Shown in pieces: positions 10,376-18,114 of a stretch of 39,287 nt of DNA. The first letter of the stretch is position 1; each line of letters opens with the position of its first letter. Source of the stretch: Ramlibacter sp. (GTDB lineage Bacteria; Pseudomonadota; Gammaproteobacteria; Burkholderiales; Burkholderiaceae_C); contig NZ_JACCWG010000005.1 in assembly GCF_013697775.1 (NCBI RefSeq), forward strand, positions 1 to 39,287, written 5' to 3'. The notes below the pieces were generated by a model. The model worked only from the letters and a program-made list of their open reading frames with translations, did not search any database and was not told the origin of the DNA. The position numbers and the translations under genes were made by a program.

Positions 10376-10954
10376 ATGCACATTCACCAGATGTCGGTCT
10401 CCTATGTCCCCGAGCAGGACCGCGTCCTCATGCGCGTGAACACGCGCGAAGGCGAGGAAATGCGGGTCTGGCTCACCCGGCGGCTGATGGCCGGCCTGTG
10501 GCCACTGCTGACCCGGCTGCTGACGGACCATCTGCTCAAGCTGGAAGATGCCGGCACCTCGCTGACCTCGGCCGACGATTCACTGAAGAAAATGCTGGCC
10601 GACTTCCGCAAGGAAGAGTTCCTGCGCAAGGCCGACTTCGACACGCCCTTCCAGCCAGCCGAACCGGCGCAGCTGCCGCTGGGCGAAGACCCGCTGCTCA
10701 TCACCGACGTGGACGCCACCCCGATGGCAGGCGGCCCGCTGCGCCTCACGTTCAACGAGCGCCTGCCCACGGGCGAGAAACCGCGCAGCTTCAATCTTGA
10801 GATGAAGCCCAAGCTCATGCAGGGACTGATGCACCTGCTGGACACCGCGCTGCAGCAGTCGCGCTGGCGCGAATCGTTCGTGAGCGATGCGCCTGTCGAG
10901 GAGCCTTCCGTGGACGAAGACCCGGCCGGGCGGAAACCGCGCTACCTCAACTGA
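10376..10954 (+). CDS. conserved hypothetical protein
   Basis: A 192-residue soluble protein with no signal peptide. It opens MHIHQMSVSYVPEQDRVLMRVNT and continues with EEMRVWLTRRLMAGLWPLLTRLL, a short beta hairpin and a long amphipathic helix; the second half has LRLTFNERLP, then MKPKLMQGLMHLLDTALQQSRW. I do not recognise a named family, though this layout recurs as a hypothetical protein in Burkholderiales. The ATG at 10376 has only a weak AAGG three bases before it. A TAGAAT at 10362-10367 could be a -10 placing transcription start almost on the ATG. It is divergent from clpB across 100 bases and could share its stress control; that is inference. Confidence 0.75.
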   Translation: MHIHQMSVSYVPEQDRVLMRVNTREGEEMRVWLTRRLMAGLWPLLTRLLTDHLLKLEDAGTSLTSADDSLKKMLADFRKEEFLRKADFDTPFQPAEPAQLPLGEDPLLITDVDATPMAGGPLRLTFNERLPTGEKPRSFNLEMKPKLMQGLMHLLDTALQQSRWRESFVSDAPVEEPSVDEDPAGRKPRYLN

Positions 10955-10971
10955 GGCTTTTCAAGCGGGTT

Positions 10972-11439
10972 TCAGGCATTCCGTGCCTGGATGCCCCAGC
11001 GCGCCAACGCGGCGTCGTCCGCCACCCGCGCATCGACCCAGCGCTCGCCCTGCGGCGTGCTTTCCTTCTTCCAGAACGGCGCCTGCGTCTTCAGGTAGTC
11101 CATCAGGAATTCGCAGGCCTGGAAGCTCTGGCCGCGGTGCGCCGAGGTGACGGCCACCAGCACGATCTGGTCCTTCGGCTGCAGCAGGCCGACGCGGTGA
11201 ATCACCTTGACGGCACGGATGTCGAAGCGGCGCAGCGCGGCGTCGACCATCGCCTCGATGGCCTTCTCGGTCATGCCGGGGTAGTGCTCCAACTCCATCG
11301 ACCGCACCGCGTCGCCGTCGTTGCGGTCGCGCACGGTGCCGATGAAGCTGCACACCGCGCCGATGCCGCTGTCGCCGGCCCGCAGCGCGGCGATCTCGTC
11401 GGCGACGTCGAAGTCCTCGGCCTGGATGGAAACGCGCAT
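10972..11439 (-). CDS. moaE: molybdopterin synthase catalytic subunit MoaE
   Basis: This 155-residue large subunit of molybdopterin synthase transfers sulfur from the MoaD C-terminal thiocarboxylate to cyclic pyranopterin monophosphate. Family marks are FIGTVRDRNDGD, MELEHYPGMTEKAI, the HRVGLLQPKDQIVLVAVTSAHR core and FLMDYLKTQAPFWKKE with the Lys pair of the active site. ATG 11439 gives a normal MoaE length. moaD ends 29 bases upstream, so the two subunits are expressed together as the last genes of the alaA-to-moaE operon. moaA and moaC are not in this window. A short plus-strand gene converges 17 bases downstream. Confidence 0.96.
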   Translation of the reverse strand: MRVSIQAEDFDVADEIAALRAGDSGIGAVCSFIGTVRDRNDGDAVRSMELEHYPGMTEKAIEAMVDAALRRFDIRAVKVIHRVGLLQPKDQIVLVAVTSAHRGQSFQACEFLMDYLKTQAPFWKKESTPQGERWVDARVADDAALARWGIQARNA

Positions 11440-11468
11440 GGCTGGCCCGCGTTGCACTTGCGCTTGCC

Positions 11469-11720
11469 TCAACCGCCGGTGACCGGCGGAAAGAACGCGA
11501 TCTCGCTGGCTTCGCGCAGCGGCGCCGATTCGTCGGCGATGACCTGGTCCACCGCCATGCGCACCGCCTTGCCGCGCGCCAGCGCCGATGCATGCGCACC
11601 GCCGCGCGCGATCAGCTCGTCGCGCAGGGCGCCCAGCGTCTCGGCGGCCGTCTCGACCGTTTCGCTGCCCTGCCCCACGGCTTCGCGGATGGAAGCGAAG
11701 TAGCGCACCGAGAGTTTCAC
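11469..11720 (-). CDS. moaD: molybdopterin synthase sulfur carrier subunit MoaD
   Basis: An 83-residue ubiquitin-like protein ending in PPVTGG. The terminal Gly-Gly is adenylated and thiocarboxylated to carry sulfur to the MoaE active site. It begins at GTG 11720 (KLSVRYFASIREAVG is the usual MoaD opening), and this GTG overlaps the moeA stop in a GTGA arrangement, which fixes the start and suggests translational coupling. The body has the beta-grasp pattern with LGALRDELIARGG and a late SEIAFFPP strand. moaE follows after 29 bases. Confidence 0.95.
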   Translation of the reverse strand: MKLSVRYFASIREAVGQGSETVETAAETLGALRDELIARGGAHASALARGKAVRMAVDQVIADESAPLREASEIAFFPPVTGG

Positions 11721-12946
11721 GCCAGCAGCTCCGCCAGCGCGATGAAGCGCACCATGTCGCCGCGTGCGATGGTGGTACCGGCCGGGTTGTCCACCAGGCC
11801 ATCGCCCCACACGGCGGAGGTCAGCACGCCGGAGCTCTGGTTGGCGAACAGCTCCAGCCCGCCCTCCGCGTTGCGGCGCACACGCAGGAACTCGCGGCGC
11901 TTGTCGGCGAGCGGCCAGTCGAAGTGCGCCGGCAGCTGCATCGCCGCAGGCGCCAGCGCGCTGGCGCCCTGCAACTTCAGCAGGAACGGCCGCACCAGCA
12001 GCACGAAGGTAACGAAGCTGGACACCGGGTTGCCCGGCAGGCCGATGAAATGCGCCTCGCCGACGGTTCCGTAGGCGAACGGCTTGCCGGGTTTCATCGC
12101 GATCTGCCACAGGTCCAGCGACCCCAGCTGCTGCACGGCCGGCTTGACGTGGTCTTCCTCGCCCACCGACACGCCGCCGCTGGTGAGGATGAGGTCGTGT
12201 CCGCGCGCCGCGTCGCGCAGCGCGTCCACGGTGGCCTCGCGCCGGTCGGGCACGATGCCGAGGTCGGTCACCTCGCAGCCCAGGCGCTGCAGCAGCGCGC
12301 GCAGGAAGAATCGGTTGGAGTTGTAGATGGCGCCCGGCTTCATCTGCCCGGGCGGCACCGCGCCCGGCATCACCAGTTCGTCGCCGGTGGAGAACAGCGC
12401 TACTTTCGGGCGGCGCGCCACCGCGAGCGTGTCGCGGCCGATGCCGGCCGCCAGCCCGAGCGAGGCCGGCGACAGGCGCTCGCCGCGTGCCAGCACCACG
12501 GCGCCGCGCGTGACGTCCTCGCCGCTGCGGCGGATCCATTGGCCCACGTCGGGCACGCGCTGGATGCGCACCGTGCCTTCGCCGGCGGCTTCGGTTTCCT
12601 CCTGCATCACGATCGCGTCGGCGCCCGTCGGCACCGGCGCGCCGGTGAAGATGCGCGCGGCCGTGCCGGGCTGCAGAGGCTGGGCCGCGCTGCCGGCCGG
12701 AATGCGCTGGCTGACCGGCAGCACCACGCCCTCGTCGGCGATCTCGGCGCTGCGCACCGCGTAGCCGTCCATCGCGCTGTTGTCCTGCGGCGGCACCTGC
12801 AGCGCGGACACCAGGTCCTCGGCCAGCACGCGCGTATCGGCGTCGAAAGTGGAAACCTGCTCGGTGCCTTGCAGCGGCCGGGCACGGGCCAGCAGCTGGT
12901 CCAGGGCCTCGTCCAAAGGCTTGAGCGGGGCTCGGGGCGCGTTCAT
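11717..12946 (-). CDS. moeA: molybdopterin molybdenumtransferase MoeA
   Basis: This 409-residue enzyme inserts molybdate into adenylylated molybdopterin. Recognised segments are the N-terminal LDEALDQLLARARPL, PPQDNSAMDGYAVRS (the MoeA signature), FTGAPVPTGADAIVMQEE, the domain III block ALFSTGDELVMPG, GAIYNSNRFFL, LTSGGVSVGEEDHV with the active-site Asp/Glu-rich loop, and GLPGNPVSSFVTF. The start at 12946 overlaps the mobB stop as ATGA, and the stop overlaps moaD as GTGA, so all three are probably translationally coupled. Length and motifs are complete. Confidence 0.97.
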   Translation of the reverse strand: MNAPRAPLKPLDEALDQLLARARPLQGTEQVSTFDADTRVLAEDLVSALQVPPQDNSAMDGYAVRSAEIADEGVVLPVSQRIPAGSAAQPLQPGTAARIFTGAPVPTGADAIVMQEETEAAGEGTVRIQRVPDVGQWIRRSGEDVTRGAVVLARGERLSPASLGLAAGIGRDTLAVARRPKVALFSTGDELVMPGAVPPGQMKPGAIYNSNRFFLRALLQRLGCEVTDLGIVPDRREATVDALRDAARGHDLILTSGGVSVGEEDHVKPAVQQLGSLDLWQIAMKPGKPFAYGTVGEAHFIGLPGNPVSSFVTFVLLVRPFLLKLQGASALAPAAMQLPAHFDWPLADKRREFLRVRRNAEGGLELFANQSSGVLTSAVWGDGLVDNPAGTTIARGDMVRFIALAELLA

Positions 12947-13476
12947 GCGTAGTTGTCGATGTCGTAGCCGAAACGGTCCCGATTCTCGACCAGCCACTGC
13001 GCCACCGCGTCGGGATCGTTCAAATCCAGCACCGGCCGCAGGGCGGGCACCGGCAGCTGGTCCGGCGCGTCGGTGGCGATGGCGGCGACGAACGGGTCCT
13101 CGGGGTAGCGCGCAGGCTTGGCCGCCTCGGGACGCCAGACCTCGATCTTGAACAGGTCGCTGTCCTTGAAGCCTTCCACCAGCACCCAGTCCACGCCGTC
13201 GTACAGCTCGGCGATGAGGTGATGCACCGTCAGGTTGGCCGGCTGCTCGAACTCGCGCATCAGCGCCAGCCGCTTGTCGGAAGCGACGATGACCTCGAAG
13301 GCGCCCGCCTCGCGGTGGCGCCAGGTGTCCTTGCCCGGATGGTCGATGTCGAACTTGTGGTGCGCATGCTTGACCACCGACACGCGCAGCCCGCGCATCT
13401 TGAGGACGGGGATGAGCTTTTCCACCAGCGTGGTTTTGCCCGAACCGGAGAAGCCCGCGAAGCCGACGACGTTCAT
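12943..13476 (-). CDS. mobB: molybdopterin-guanine dinucleotide biosynthesis protein MobB
   Basis: This 177-residue P-loop GTPase-like protein assists MobA in forming the guanine dinucleotide form of molybdenum cofactor. The Walker A loop is GFSGSGKTTL near residues 8-17. Then come VSVVKHAHHKFDIDHPGKDTWRHREAGA, the typical MobB block, and DWVLVEGFKDSD. It starts 9 bases after the thrC stop and overlaps moeA by four bases. mobA is not in the window. MobB's presence suggests that the host makes bis-MGD or MCD enzymes such as nitrate reductase or formate dehydrogenase; that is inference. Confidence 0.96.
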   Translation of the reverse strand: MNVVGFAGFSGSGKTTLVEKLIPVLKMRGLRVSVVKHAHHKFDIDHPGKDTWRHREAGAFEVIVASDKRLALMREFEQPANLTVHHLIAELYDGVDWVLVEGFKDSDLFKIEVWRPEAAKPARYPEDPFVAAIATDAPDQLPVPALRPVLDLNDPDAVAQWLVENRDRFGYDIDNYA

Positions 13477-13485
13477 GGGTTCAGT

Positions 13486-14961
13486 TCAGCCGCACTGCGC
13501 CGCGACGAAGGCCTTGACGCGTTCCACGTCGGCGGGCAGCACCGTCACGCGCTTGGGCAGCGCCTCGATGCCCGCGAACTTCGCGGGCCGGTCCGGCTCG
13601 CGGCCCAGCGCCTCGACGATGGTGGCGGCGAACTTGATCGGCAGTGCCGTCTCCAGCACCACCATCGGCACGCCGGGCTGCACGAACTGGCGCGCCACCT
13701 TCAGGCCGTCGGCCGTGTGCGTGTCGATCATGGTGCCGAAGCGCTCCCAGGTGTCGCGGATGGTCGCCAGCCGGTCGCCATGCGTGCTCTTGCCGCTGAT
13801 GAAGCCGTAGCGCGTACGGATGTTCTCGAACGCCGCATCGCCGCTCAAATCGAACCTGCCGTCGCGCGACAGCGCTTCGCCGAACAGCTGATTGAGCTTG
13901 CCCGCGTCGCGCTCCAGCAGGTCGAACACGAAGCGCTCGAAGTTGCTGGCCTTGGAGATGTCCATCGACGGGCTGGAGGTTTCATGGGTGTCGGCGCTGG
14001 CGCGCACGCGGTAGACGCCGGTGCGGAAGAACTCGTCCAGCACGTCGTTCTCGTTGGTGGCCAGCACCAGCTGCGCGATCGGCAGGCCCATCATGCGCGC
14101 CACGTGGCCGGCGCAGATGTTGCCGAAGTTGCCCGAGGGCACCGCGAAGCTGACTTTGTCCGCTTGCCCTGAGCCTGTCGAAGGGTCCGTCGCCTGGAAA
14201 TATCCCGCGAAGTAATACACCACCTGCGCCACCAGCCGCGCCCAGTTGATCGAGTTGACCGTGCCGATGCGGTATTCGCGCTTGAACGCCAGGTCGTTGG
14301 ACACCGCCTTCACGATGTCCTGGCAGTCGTCGAACACGCCCTCGATGGCGATGTTGTGGATGTTGGCGTCCTGCAGGCTGAACATCTGCGCCTGCTGGAA
14401 CGGGCTCATGCGGCCGCGCGGCGAGGTCATGAACACGCGCACGCCCTTCTTGCCGCGCATGGCGTACTCGGCCGCGCTGCCGGTATCGCCCGAGGTCGCG
14501 CCCAGGATGTTCAGCTCCTCGCCGCGGCGCGCCAGTTCGTACTCGAACAGGTTGCCCAGCAGCTGCATGGCCATGTCCTTGAAGGCCAGCGTGGGGCCGT
14601 TGGACAGGGCTTCCAGATAGACCGCAGTTTGTCCCGAGCCCGCCGCCGTTCGCCCTGAGCTTGTCGAAGGGCCTTCGAGCTTTTTCAGCGGAACGATCGC
14701 AGGCGTGCCGAACACCTCCTCGGTATAGGTCTTGCGGCAGATCGCGCGCAGGTCCGCCGGCGGGATGTCGTCGATGTAGAGCGAGAGGATCTCGAAGGCC
14801 AGCGCGTGGTACGGCAGGCCGCGCCACTTGGCAAGCGTGATCGAATCGACCTGCGGATAGCGCTCCGGCAGGTACAGGCCGCCATCGGGCGCGAGGCCTT
14901 CGAGCAGGATCTCGCAGAAATGCCTGCGGTCGGTGTGGCCGCGGGTGGAGAGGTACAGCAT
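13486..14961 (-). CDS. thrC: threonine synthase with repeat-derived insertions
   Basis: This 491-residue PLP enzyme turns O-phosphohomoserine into threonine. The opening (MLYLSTRGHTDRRHFCEILL) and the PLP site NGPTLAFKDMAMQ with Lys128 are typical. GATSGDTGSAAEYA, PSGNFGNICAGHVARMMGLP and the late CPL-like ETALPIKFAATI stretch complete the fold. It is longer than the usual enzyme because of two hydrophilic inserts: residues about 97-113 (GPSTSSGRT then AAGSGQT) and about 258-268 (DPSTGSGQAD). Both are encoded by a dispersed repeat of the CCCTTCGACAAGCTCAGGG type and keep the frame. The ATG overlaps the hom stop by one base (TGATG). Activity is likely intact because catalytic motifs are untouched. 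Confidence 0.96.
   Translation of the reverse strand: MLYLSTRGHTDRRHFCEILLEGLAPDGGLYLPERYPQVDSITLAKWRGLPYHALAFEILSLYIDDIPPADLRAICRKTYTEEVFGTPAIVPLKKLEGPSTSSGRTAAGSGQTAVYLEALSNGPTLAFKDMAMQLLGNLFEYELARRGEELNILGATSGDTGSAAEYAMRGKKGVRVFMTSPRGRMSPFQQAQMFSLQDANIHNIAIEGVFDDCQDIVKAVSNDLAFKREYRIGTVNSINWARLVAQVVYYFAGYFQATDPSTGSGQADKVSFAVPSGNFGNICAGHVARMMGLPIAQLVLATNENDVLDEFFRTGVYRVRASADTHETSSPSMDISKASNFERFVFDLLERDAGKLNQLFGEALSRDGRFDLSGDAAFENIRTRYGFISGKSTHGDRLATIRDTWERFGTMIDTHTADGLKVARQFVQPGVPMVVLETALPIKFAATIVEALGREPDRPAKFAGIEALPKRVTVLPADVERVKAFVAAQCG
14161..14187 (-). repeat. dispersed short repeat element (copy 1) inside thrC
   Basis: On the minus strand this reads CCCTTCGACAGGCTCAGGGC followed by AAGCG. 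It is a known type of short dispersed repeat in many proteobacterial genomes, sharing CCCTTCGACA-A/G-GCTCAGGGC with the copy at 14648-14673. It lies in frame in thrC and encodes PSTGSGQA. The two copies match except at a few bases, while the flanking sequence does not match. Confidence 0.7.
14648..14673 (-). repeat. dispersed short repeat element (copy 2) inside thrC
   Basis: On the minus strand this reads CCCTTCGACAAGCTCAGGGC then GAAC, encoding PSTSSGRT in thrC. It is directly followed (14628-14643) by a degenerate GGGCTCGGGACAAACT stretch encoding GSGQT that may be a decayed further copy. This copy and copy 1 are in the same orientation, about 480 bases apart. Confidence 0.7.
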
Positions 14962-16271
14962 CAGGCCAGCTCTTCCTTGCGGATCCGCGTGATCGGCGCC
15001 ACCACCGTGGGCAGCGCCTGCATCGCGGCGATCACCTCATTCATCGTGCCTTCGCGCACGTCGTGCGTCAGCAGGATCAGGTCGGTGTGCTTCTCGCCTT
15101 CGCCGGCTTCGCGCTGCAGCATGGCGTCGATGCTGATGCCGGACTCCGCCAGCAGGCCCGTCACCTTGGCCAGCACGCCGGCCTGGTCGGCCACGCGCAG
15201 GCGCAGGTAGTAGCTGGTCACCACCTCGCTCATCGGCAGCACCGGCTCGCTGCTCATCTGGTCGGGCTGGAAGGCCAGGTGCGGCACGCGGTGTGCGGCG
15301 TCGGCCGTGTGCAGGCGCGTGATGTCCACCAGGTCGGCGATCACCGCGCTGGCAGTGGGCTCGCTGCCCGCGCCCTTGCCGTAGTACAGCGTGGTGCCGA
15401 CGGCGTCGCCCTGCACCACCACCGCGTTCATCGCGCCTTCCACGTTGGCGATCAGCCGCTTGGACGGCACCAGCGCCGGGTGCACGCGCAGCTCGATGCC
15501 CTTGGCCGTGCGCTTGGTGATGCCGAACAACTTGATACGGTAGCCCAGCTGCTCGGCGTACTTGATGTCCTGCGGCGCCAGCTTGGTGATGCCTTCCACG
15601 TAGGCCTTGTCGAACTGCACCGGGATGCCGAAGGCGATGGCGCTCATGAGGGTCGCCTTGTGCGCCGCGTCCACACCTTCGATGTCGAAGGTGGGGTCGG
15701 CCTCGGCGTAGCCCAGGCGCTGCGCGTCCTTCAGGGCGGATGCGAAGTCCAGGCCCTTGTCGCGCATCTCGGACAGGATGAAGTTGGTGGTGCCGTTGAT
15801 GATGCCGGCGATCCATTCGATGCGGTTGGCCGTCAGGCCCTCGCGCAGCGCCTTGATGATGGGAATGCCGCCGGCCACCGCCGCCTCGAACGCCACCATC
15901 ACGCCCTTGCGGTGCGCGGCGGCGAAGATCTCGGTGCCGTGCACGGCCAGCAGCGCCTTGTTGGCGGTGACCACGTGCTTGCCCTGCTCGATGGCCTCCA
16001 TCACCAGCTGGCGCGCGATGCCATAGCCGCCGATCAGCTCGATGACGATGTCGATGTCCGGGTTGGCGACCACGTCGCGCGCGTCCCTCACCACGCGGAT
16101 GCCGGGGCCGACGATGGCCTGCGCGCGCTCGGCGTCGAGGTCGGCCACCATGCCGATCTCGATGCCGCGCCCGGCGCGGCGCTTGATTTCTTCCTGGTTG
16201 CGTTTCAGGACGCTGAAGACACCGCTTCCGACGGTGCCGATGCCCAGCAGGCCGACTTGGATAGGTTTCAT
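14961..16271 (-). CDS. hom: homoserine dehydrogenase
   Basis: This 436-residue NAD(P)H-dependent enzyme reduces aspartate semialdehyde to homoserine, the branch point to threonine and methionine. The Rossmann motif GLLGIGTVGSGV is near residues 8-19. Then come VVTANKALLAVHG, the catalytic region AGIINGTTNFILSEM, and YAEADPTFDIEGVDAAHKATLM. The C-terminal ACT domain (residues about 350-430, LRLRVADQAGVLAKVTGLLAE) is the usual site of threonine feedback. The start overlaps the alaA stop as ATGA and the stop overlaps the thrC ATG as TGATG, so alaA-hom-thrC is one coupled unit. Confidence 0.98.
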   Translation of the reverse strand: MKPIQVGLLGIGTVGSGVFSVLKRNQEEIKRRAGRGIEIGMVADLDAERAQAIVGPGIRVVRDARDVVANPDIDIVIELIGGYGIARQLVMEAIEQGKHVVTANKALLAVHGTEIFAAAHRKGVMVAFEAAVAGGIPIIKALREGLTANRIEWIAGIINGTTNFILSEMRDKGLDFASALKDAQRLGYAEADPTFDIEGVDAAHKATLMSAIAFGIPVQFDKAYVEGITKLAPQDIKYAEQLGYRIKLFGITKRTAKGIELRVHPALVPSKRLIANVEGAMNAVVVQGDAVGTTLYYGKGAGSEPTASAVIADLVDITRLHTADAAHRVPHLAFQPDQMSSEPVLPMSEVVTSYYLRLRVADQAGVLAKVTGLLAESGISIDAMLQREAGEGEKHTDLILLTHDVREGTMNEVIAAMQALPTVVAPITRIRKEELA

Positions 16272-17494
16272 TCGGTGGTGCGCTTTCGGCGGCTGTCGAG
16301 GAATCGTGCGATGCGGCCCATGGCGTCGCGCAGGTCGTCTTCATGCGGCAGGAAGACGATGCGGAAATGCTGGTGGTCCGGGTAGTTGAAGCCCGAGCCC
16401 TGCACCAGCATCACCCGCGTTTCCTCCAGCAGTTCCAGGAAGAACTGGCGGTCGTCGGCAATCGGGTAGAGCTTGGGGTCGAGCTTGGGGAACATGTACA
16501 GCGCGGCTTGCGGCTTCACGCAGCTGACGCCCGGAATGGCGGTGATCAGCTCGTAGGCCAGGTCGCGCTGGCGGCGCAGCCGCCCGCCGGGGGCAATCAG
16601 CCCGTTGATGCTCTGGTAGCCGCCCAGCGCCGTCTGGATCGCCCACTGGCCCGGCACGTTGGCGCACAGCCGCATGTTCGAGAGCATGTTGAGGCCCTCG
16701 ATGTAGTCGGCCGCGGCCTTCTTGTCGCCCGACACGATCATCCAGCCGGCGCGGTAGCCGCAGGAGCGGTAGCTCTTGGAGAGCGAATTGATGGTGAGCG
16801 TCAGCACGTCCTCCGACAGGCTGGCGATGGCGGTGTGCTTCACGCCGTCGTACAGCACCTTGTCGTAGACCTCGTCGGCCAGGATCACCAGGCCGTGCTG
16901 CCGCGCGATGGCCACGATTTCCTTGAGCACATCCACCGAGTACAGCGCGCCGGTCGGGTTGTTCGGGTTGATGACCACGATGCCCTTGGTGGCCGGCGTG
17001 ATCTTGCGCTTGAGGTCCTCCAGGTCGGGCATCCAGTCGCTGGCCTCGTCGCACATGTAGTGCACCGGCCTGCCGCCCGAGAGCGTGGCGGTCGCCGTCC
17101 ACAGCGGGTAGTCGGGCGACGGCACCAGCAGTTCGTCGCCGTCGTTCAGCAAGGCGTTGGTGCACATGGCGATCATCTCGCTGGCGCCGTTGCCCAGATA
17201 GATGTCGTCCAGGGTGACGCCCTTGATGCCCTGCTGCTGGGTCAGGTGCATCACCGCCTTGCGCGCCCCGAAGATGCCCTTGCTGTCCGAATAGCCGGCG
17301 GAATTCGGCAGGTTGCGGATCATGTCCTGCTGGATTTCCTCGGGGGCGTCGAAGCCGAACGGCGCCAGGTTGCCGATGTTCAGCTTGATGATCTTGTGCC
17401 CTTCCTCTTCCATCCGGCGGGCGGCGTCCATGATGGGGCCGCGGATGTCGTAGAGCACGTTGGCCAGCTTGGCCGATTTCTGGACGATTCTCAA
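16268..17494 (-). CDS. alaA: alanine aminotransferase AlaA-type (PLP-dependent)
   Basis: A fold-type I aminotransferase of 408 residues, matching glutamate-pyruvate transaminase AlaA in length and motifs: KLANVLYDIRGPIMDAARRM, KLNIGNLAPFGFDAP, VPSPDYPLWTA, VVINPNNPTGALYS, and the PLP-lysine segment SLSKSYRSCGYRAGW. I choose TTG 17494, because GGAGG lies just upstream and the protein then begins with the family's LRIVQKSAKL. A longer reading from an ATG at 17569 would use non-conserved residues and cross the likely promoter. It is the first gene of the alaA-hom-thrC-mobB-moeA-moaD-moaE operon. It supplies alanine; the link to threonine synthesis is by position only. Confidence 0.95.
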   Translation of the reverse strand: MRIVQKSAKLANVLYDIRGPIMDAARRMEEEGHKIIKLNIGNLAPFGFDAPEEIQQDMIRNLPNSAGYSDSKGIFGARKAVMHLTQQQGIKGVTLDDIYLGNGASEMIAMCTNALLNDGDELLVPSPDYPLWTATATLSGGRPVHYMCDEASDWMPDLEDLKRKITPATKGIVVINPNNPTGALYSVDVLKEIVAIARQHGLVILADEVYDKVLYDGVKHTAIASLSEDVLTLTINSLSKSYRSCGYRAGWMIVSGDKKAAADYIEGLNMLSNMRLCANVPGQWAIQTALGGYQSINGLIAPGGRLRRQRDLAYELITAIPGVSCVKPQAALYMFPKLDPKLYPIADDRQFFLELLEETRVMLVQGSGFNYPDHQHFRIVFLPHEDDLRDAMGRIARFLDSRRKRTTE

Positions 17495-17529
17495 AGCCCC
17501 TCCGGAGCGAATGTGGCAGTGCGGAAACT

Positions 17530-17535
17530 TATAAT
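17530..17535 (+). promoter_or_regulatory. consensus -10 hexamer in the alaA / Mth938 divergent region
   Basis: TATAAT is a perfect sigma70 -10 on the plus strand, 53 bases before the Mth938-like start at 17589. No good -35 is found 16-18 bases upstream. The minus-strand promoter for the long alaA operon must lie in the same AT-richer patch (about 17525-17560), but I cannot define its boxes. Confidence 0.35.
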
Positions 17536-17588
17536 TGGACCATAGTTCTGCCTGTTTTCCGTGCACCACAGGCCCTCCCTACTCCCCA

Positions 17589-17963
17589 ATGAAGCTGCAG
17601 CCCGACCAGTCCGACGCCCAGACCATCAGCGCCTATGGCCCAGGCTGGGTGGGCGTTGCCGGCGAAAAGATCGCCCACAGCGTGATCCTGGGCGCGCGCG
17701 GCGAGCGCATCCGCTGGGCGCCGCGCTTCGAGGACCTGGGTCCCGAACATTTCGCGGTGCTGGCCGAACTGCCCGTCGAGGTGGTGATTTTCGGCAGCGG
17801 CGGGCGCATCCGCTTTCCCAAGCCGGCGTGGATCGCGCCTCTGGCGCAGCGGCGCATCGGCATCGAAACCATGGACACGGCGGCCGCCTGCCGCACCTAC
17901 AACATCCTTGCGCAGGAGGGCCGTGAAGTGGCAGTTGCCCTGCTGCTGGAAGAGCTGGCCTGA
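17589..17963 (+). CDS. Mth938-like domain-containing protein
   Basis: A 124-residue protein of the Mth938/DUF498 family, related to the mitochondrial complex I assembly factor NDUFAF3. Typical features are an AYGPGWVGVAGEKIAHSVIL strand pair, EVVIFGSGGRIRFP and the end IGIETMDTAAACRTYNILAQEGREVAVALLL. The bacterial role is not established. ATG 17589 (MKLQPDQ) is preferred over the in-frame start at 17535 because it matches the family N-terminus. It heads a plus-strand series with bcp, 151 bases downstream, and is divergent from alaA. Confidence 0.93.
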   Translation: MKLQPDQSDAQTISAYGPGWVGVAGEKIAHSVILGARGERIRWAPRFEDLGPEHFAVLAELPVEVVIFGSGGRIRFPKPAWIAPLAQRRIGIETMDTAAACRTYNILAQEGREVAVALLLEELA

Positions 17964-17969
17964 GGCTGT

Positions 17970-17989
17970 CGGCCCGGAAGGGGCCGTTT
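17970..17989 (+). terminator. weak terminator-like hairpin after the Mth938-like gene
   Basis: CGGCCC (17970-17975) and GGGCCG (17981-17986) form a 6-bp GC stem with a five-base loop, followed by only TTTC. A TAAAAT at 17995-18000 just after it may be the -10 for bcp. Both are weak. Confidence 0.35.
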
Positions 17990-18114
17990 CGCGGTAAAAT
18001 CGCAGGTTGCGAGGTGGCCCCCAAGGGCTTGTCCGAGCGGGGCAAGGCCACGCGGGCGGCCTTCACCAAGCTGCATATCGCGCAGAGTACGTCACACAGA
18101 AAACCACATATCCC

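Noticed and set aside
11588-12952. Open frame antisense to moeA and moaD
   Set aside because: His/Arg/Gln-rich shadow of conserved molybdenum cofactor genes.
17530-17588. Upstream extension of alaA (from 17569) or of the Mth938-like gene (from 17535)
   Set aside because: Both would run through the likely divergent promoter region and add residues not found in their families.
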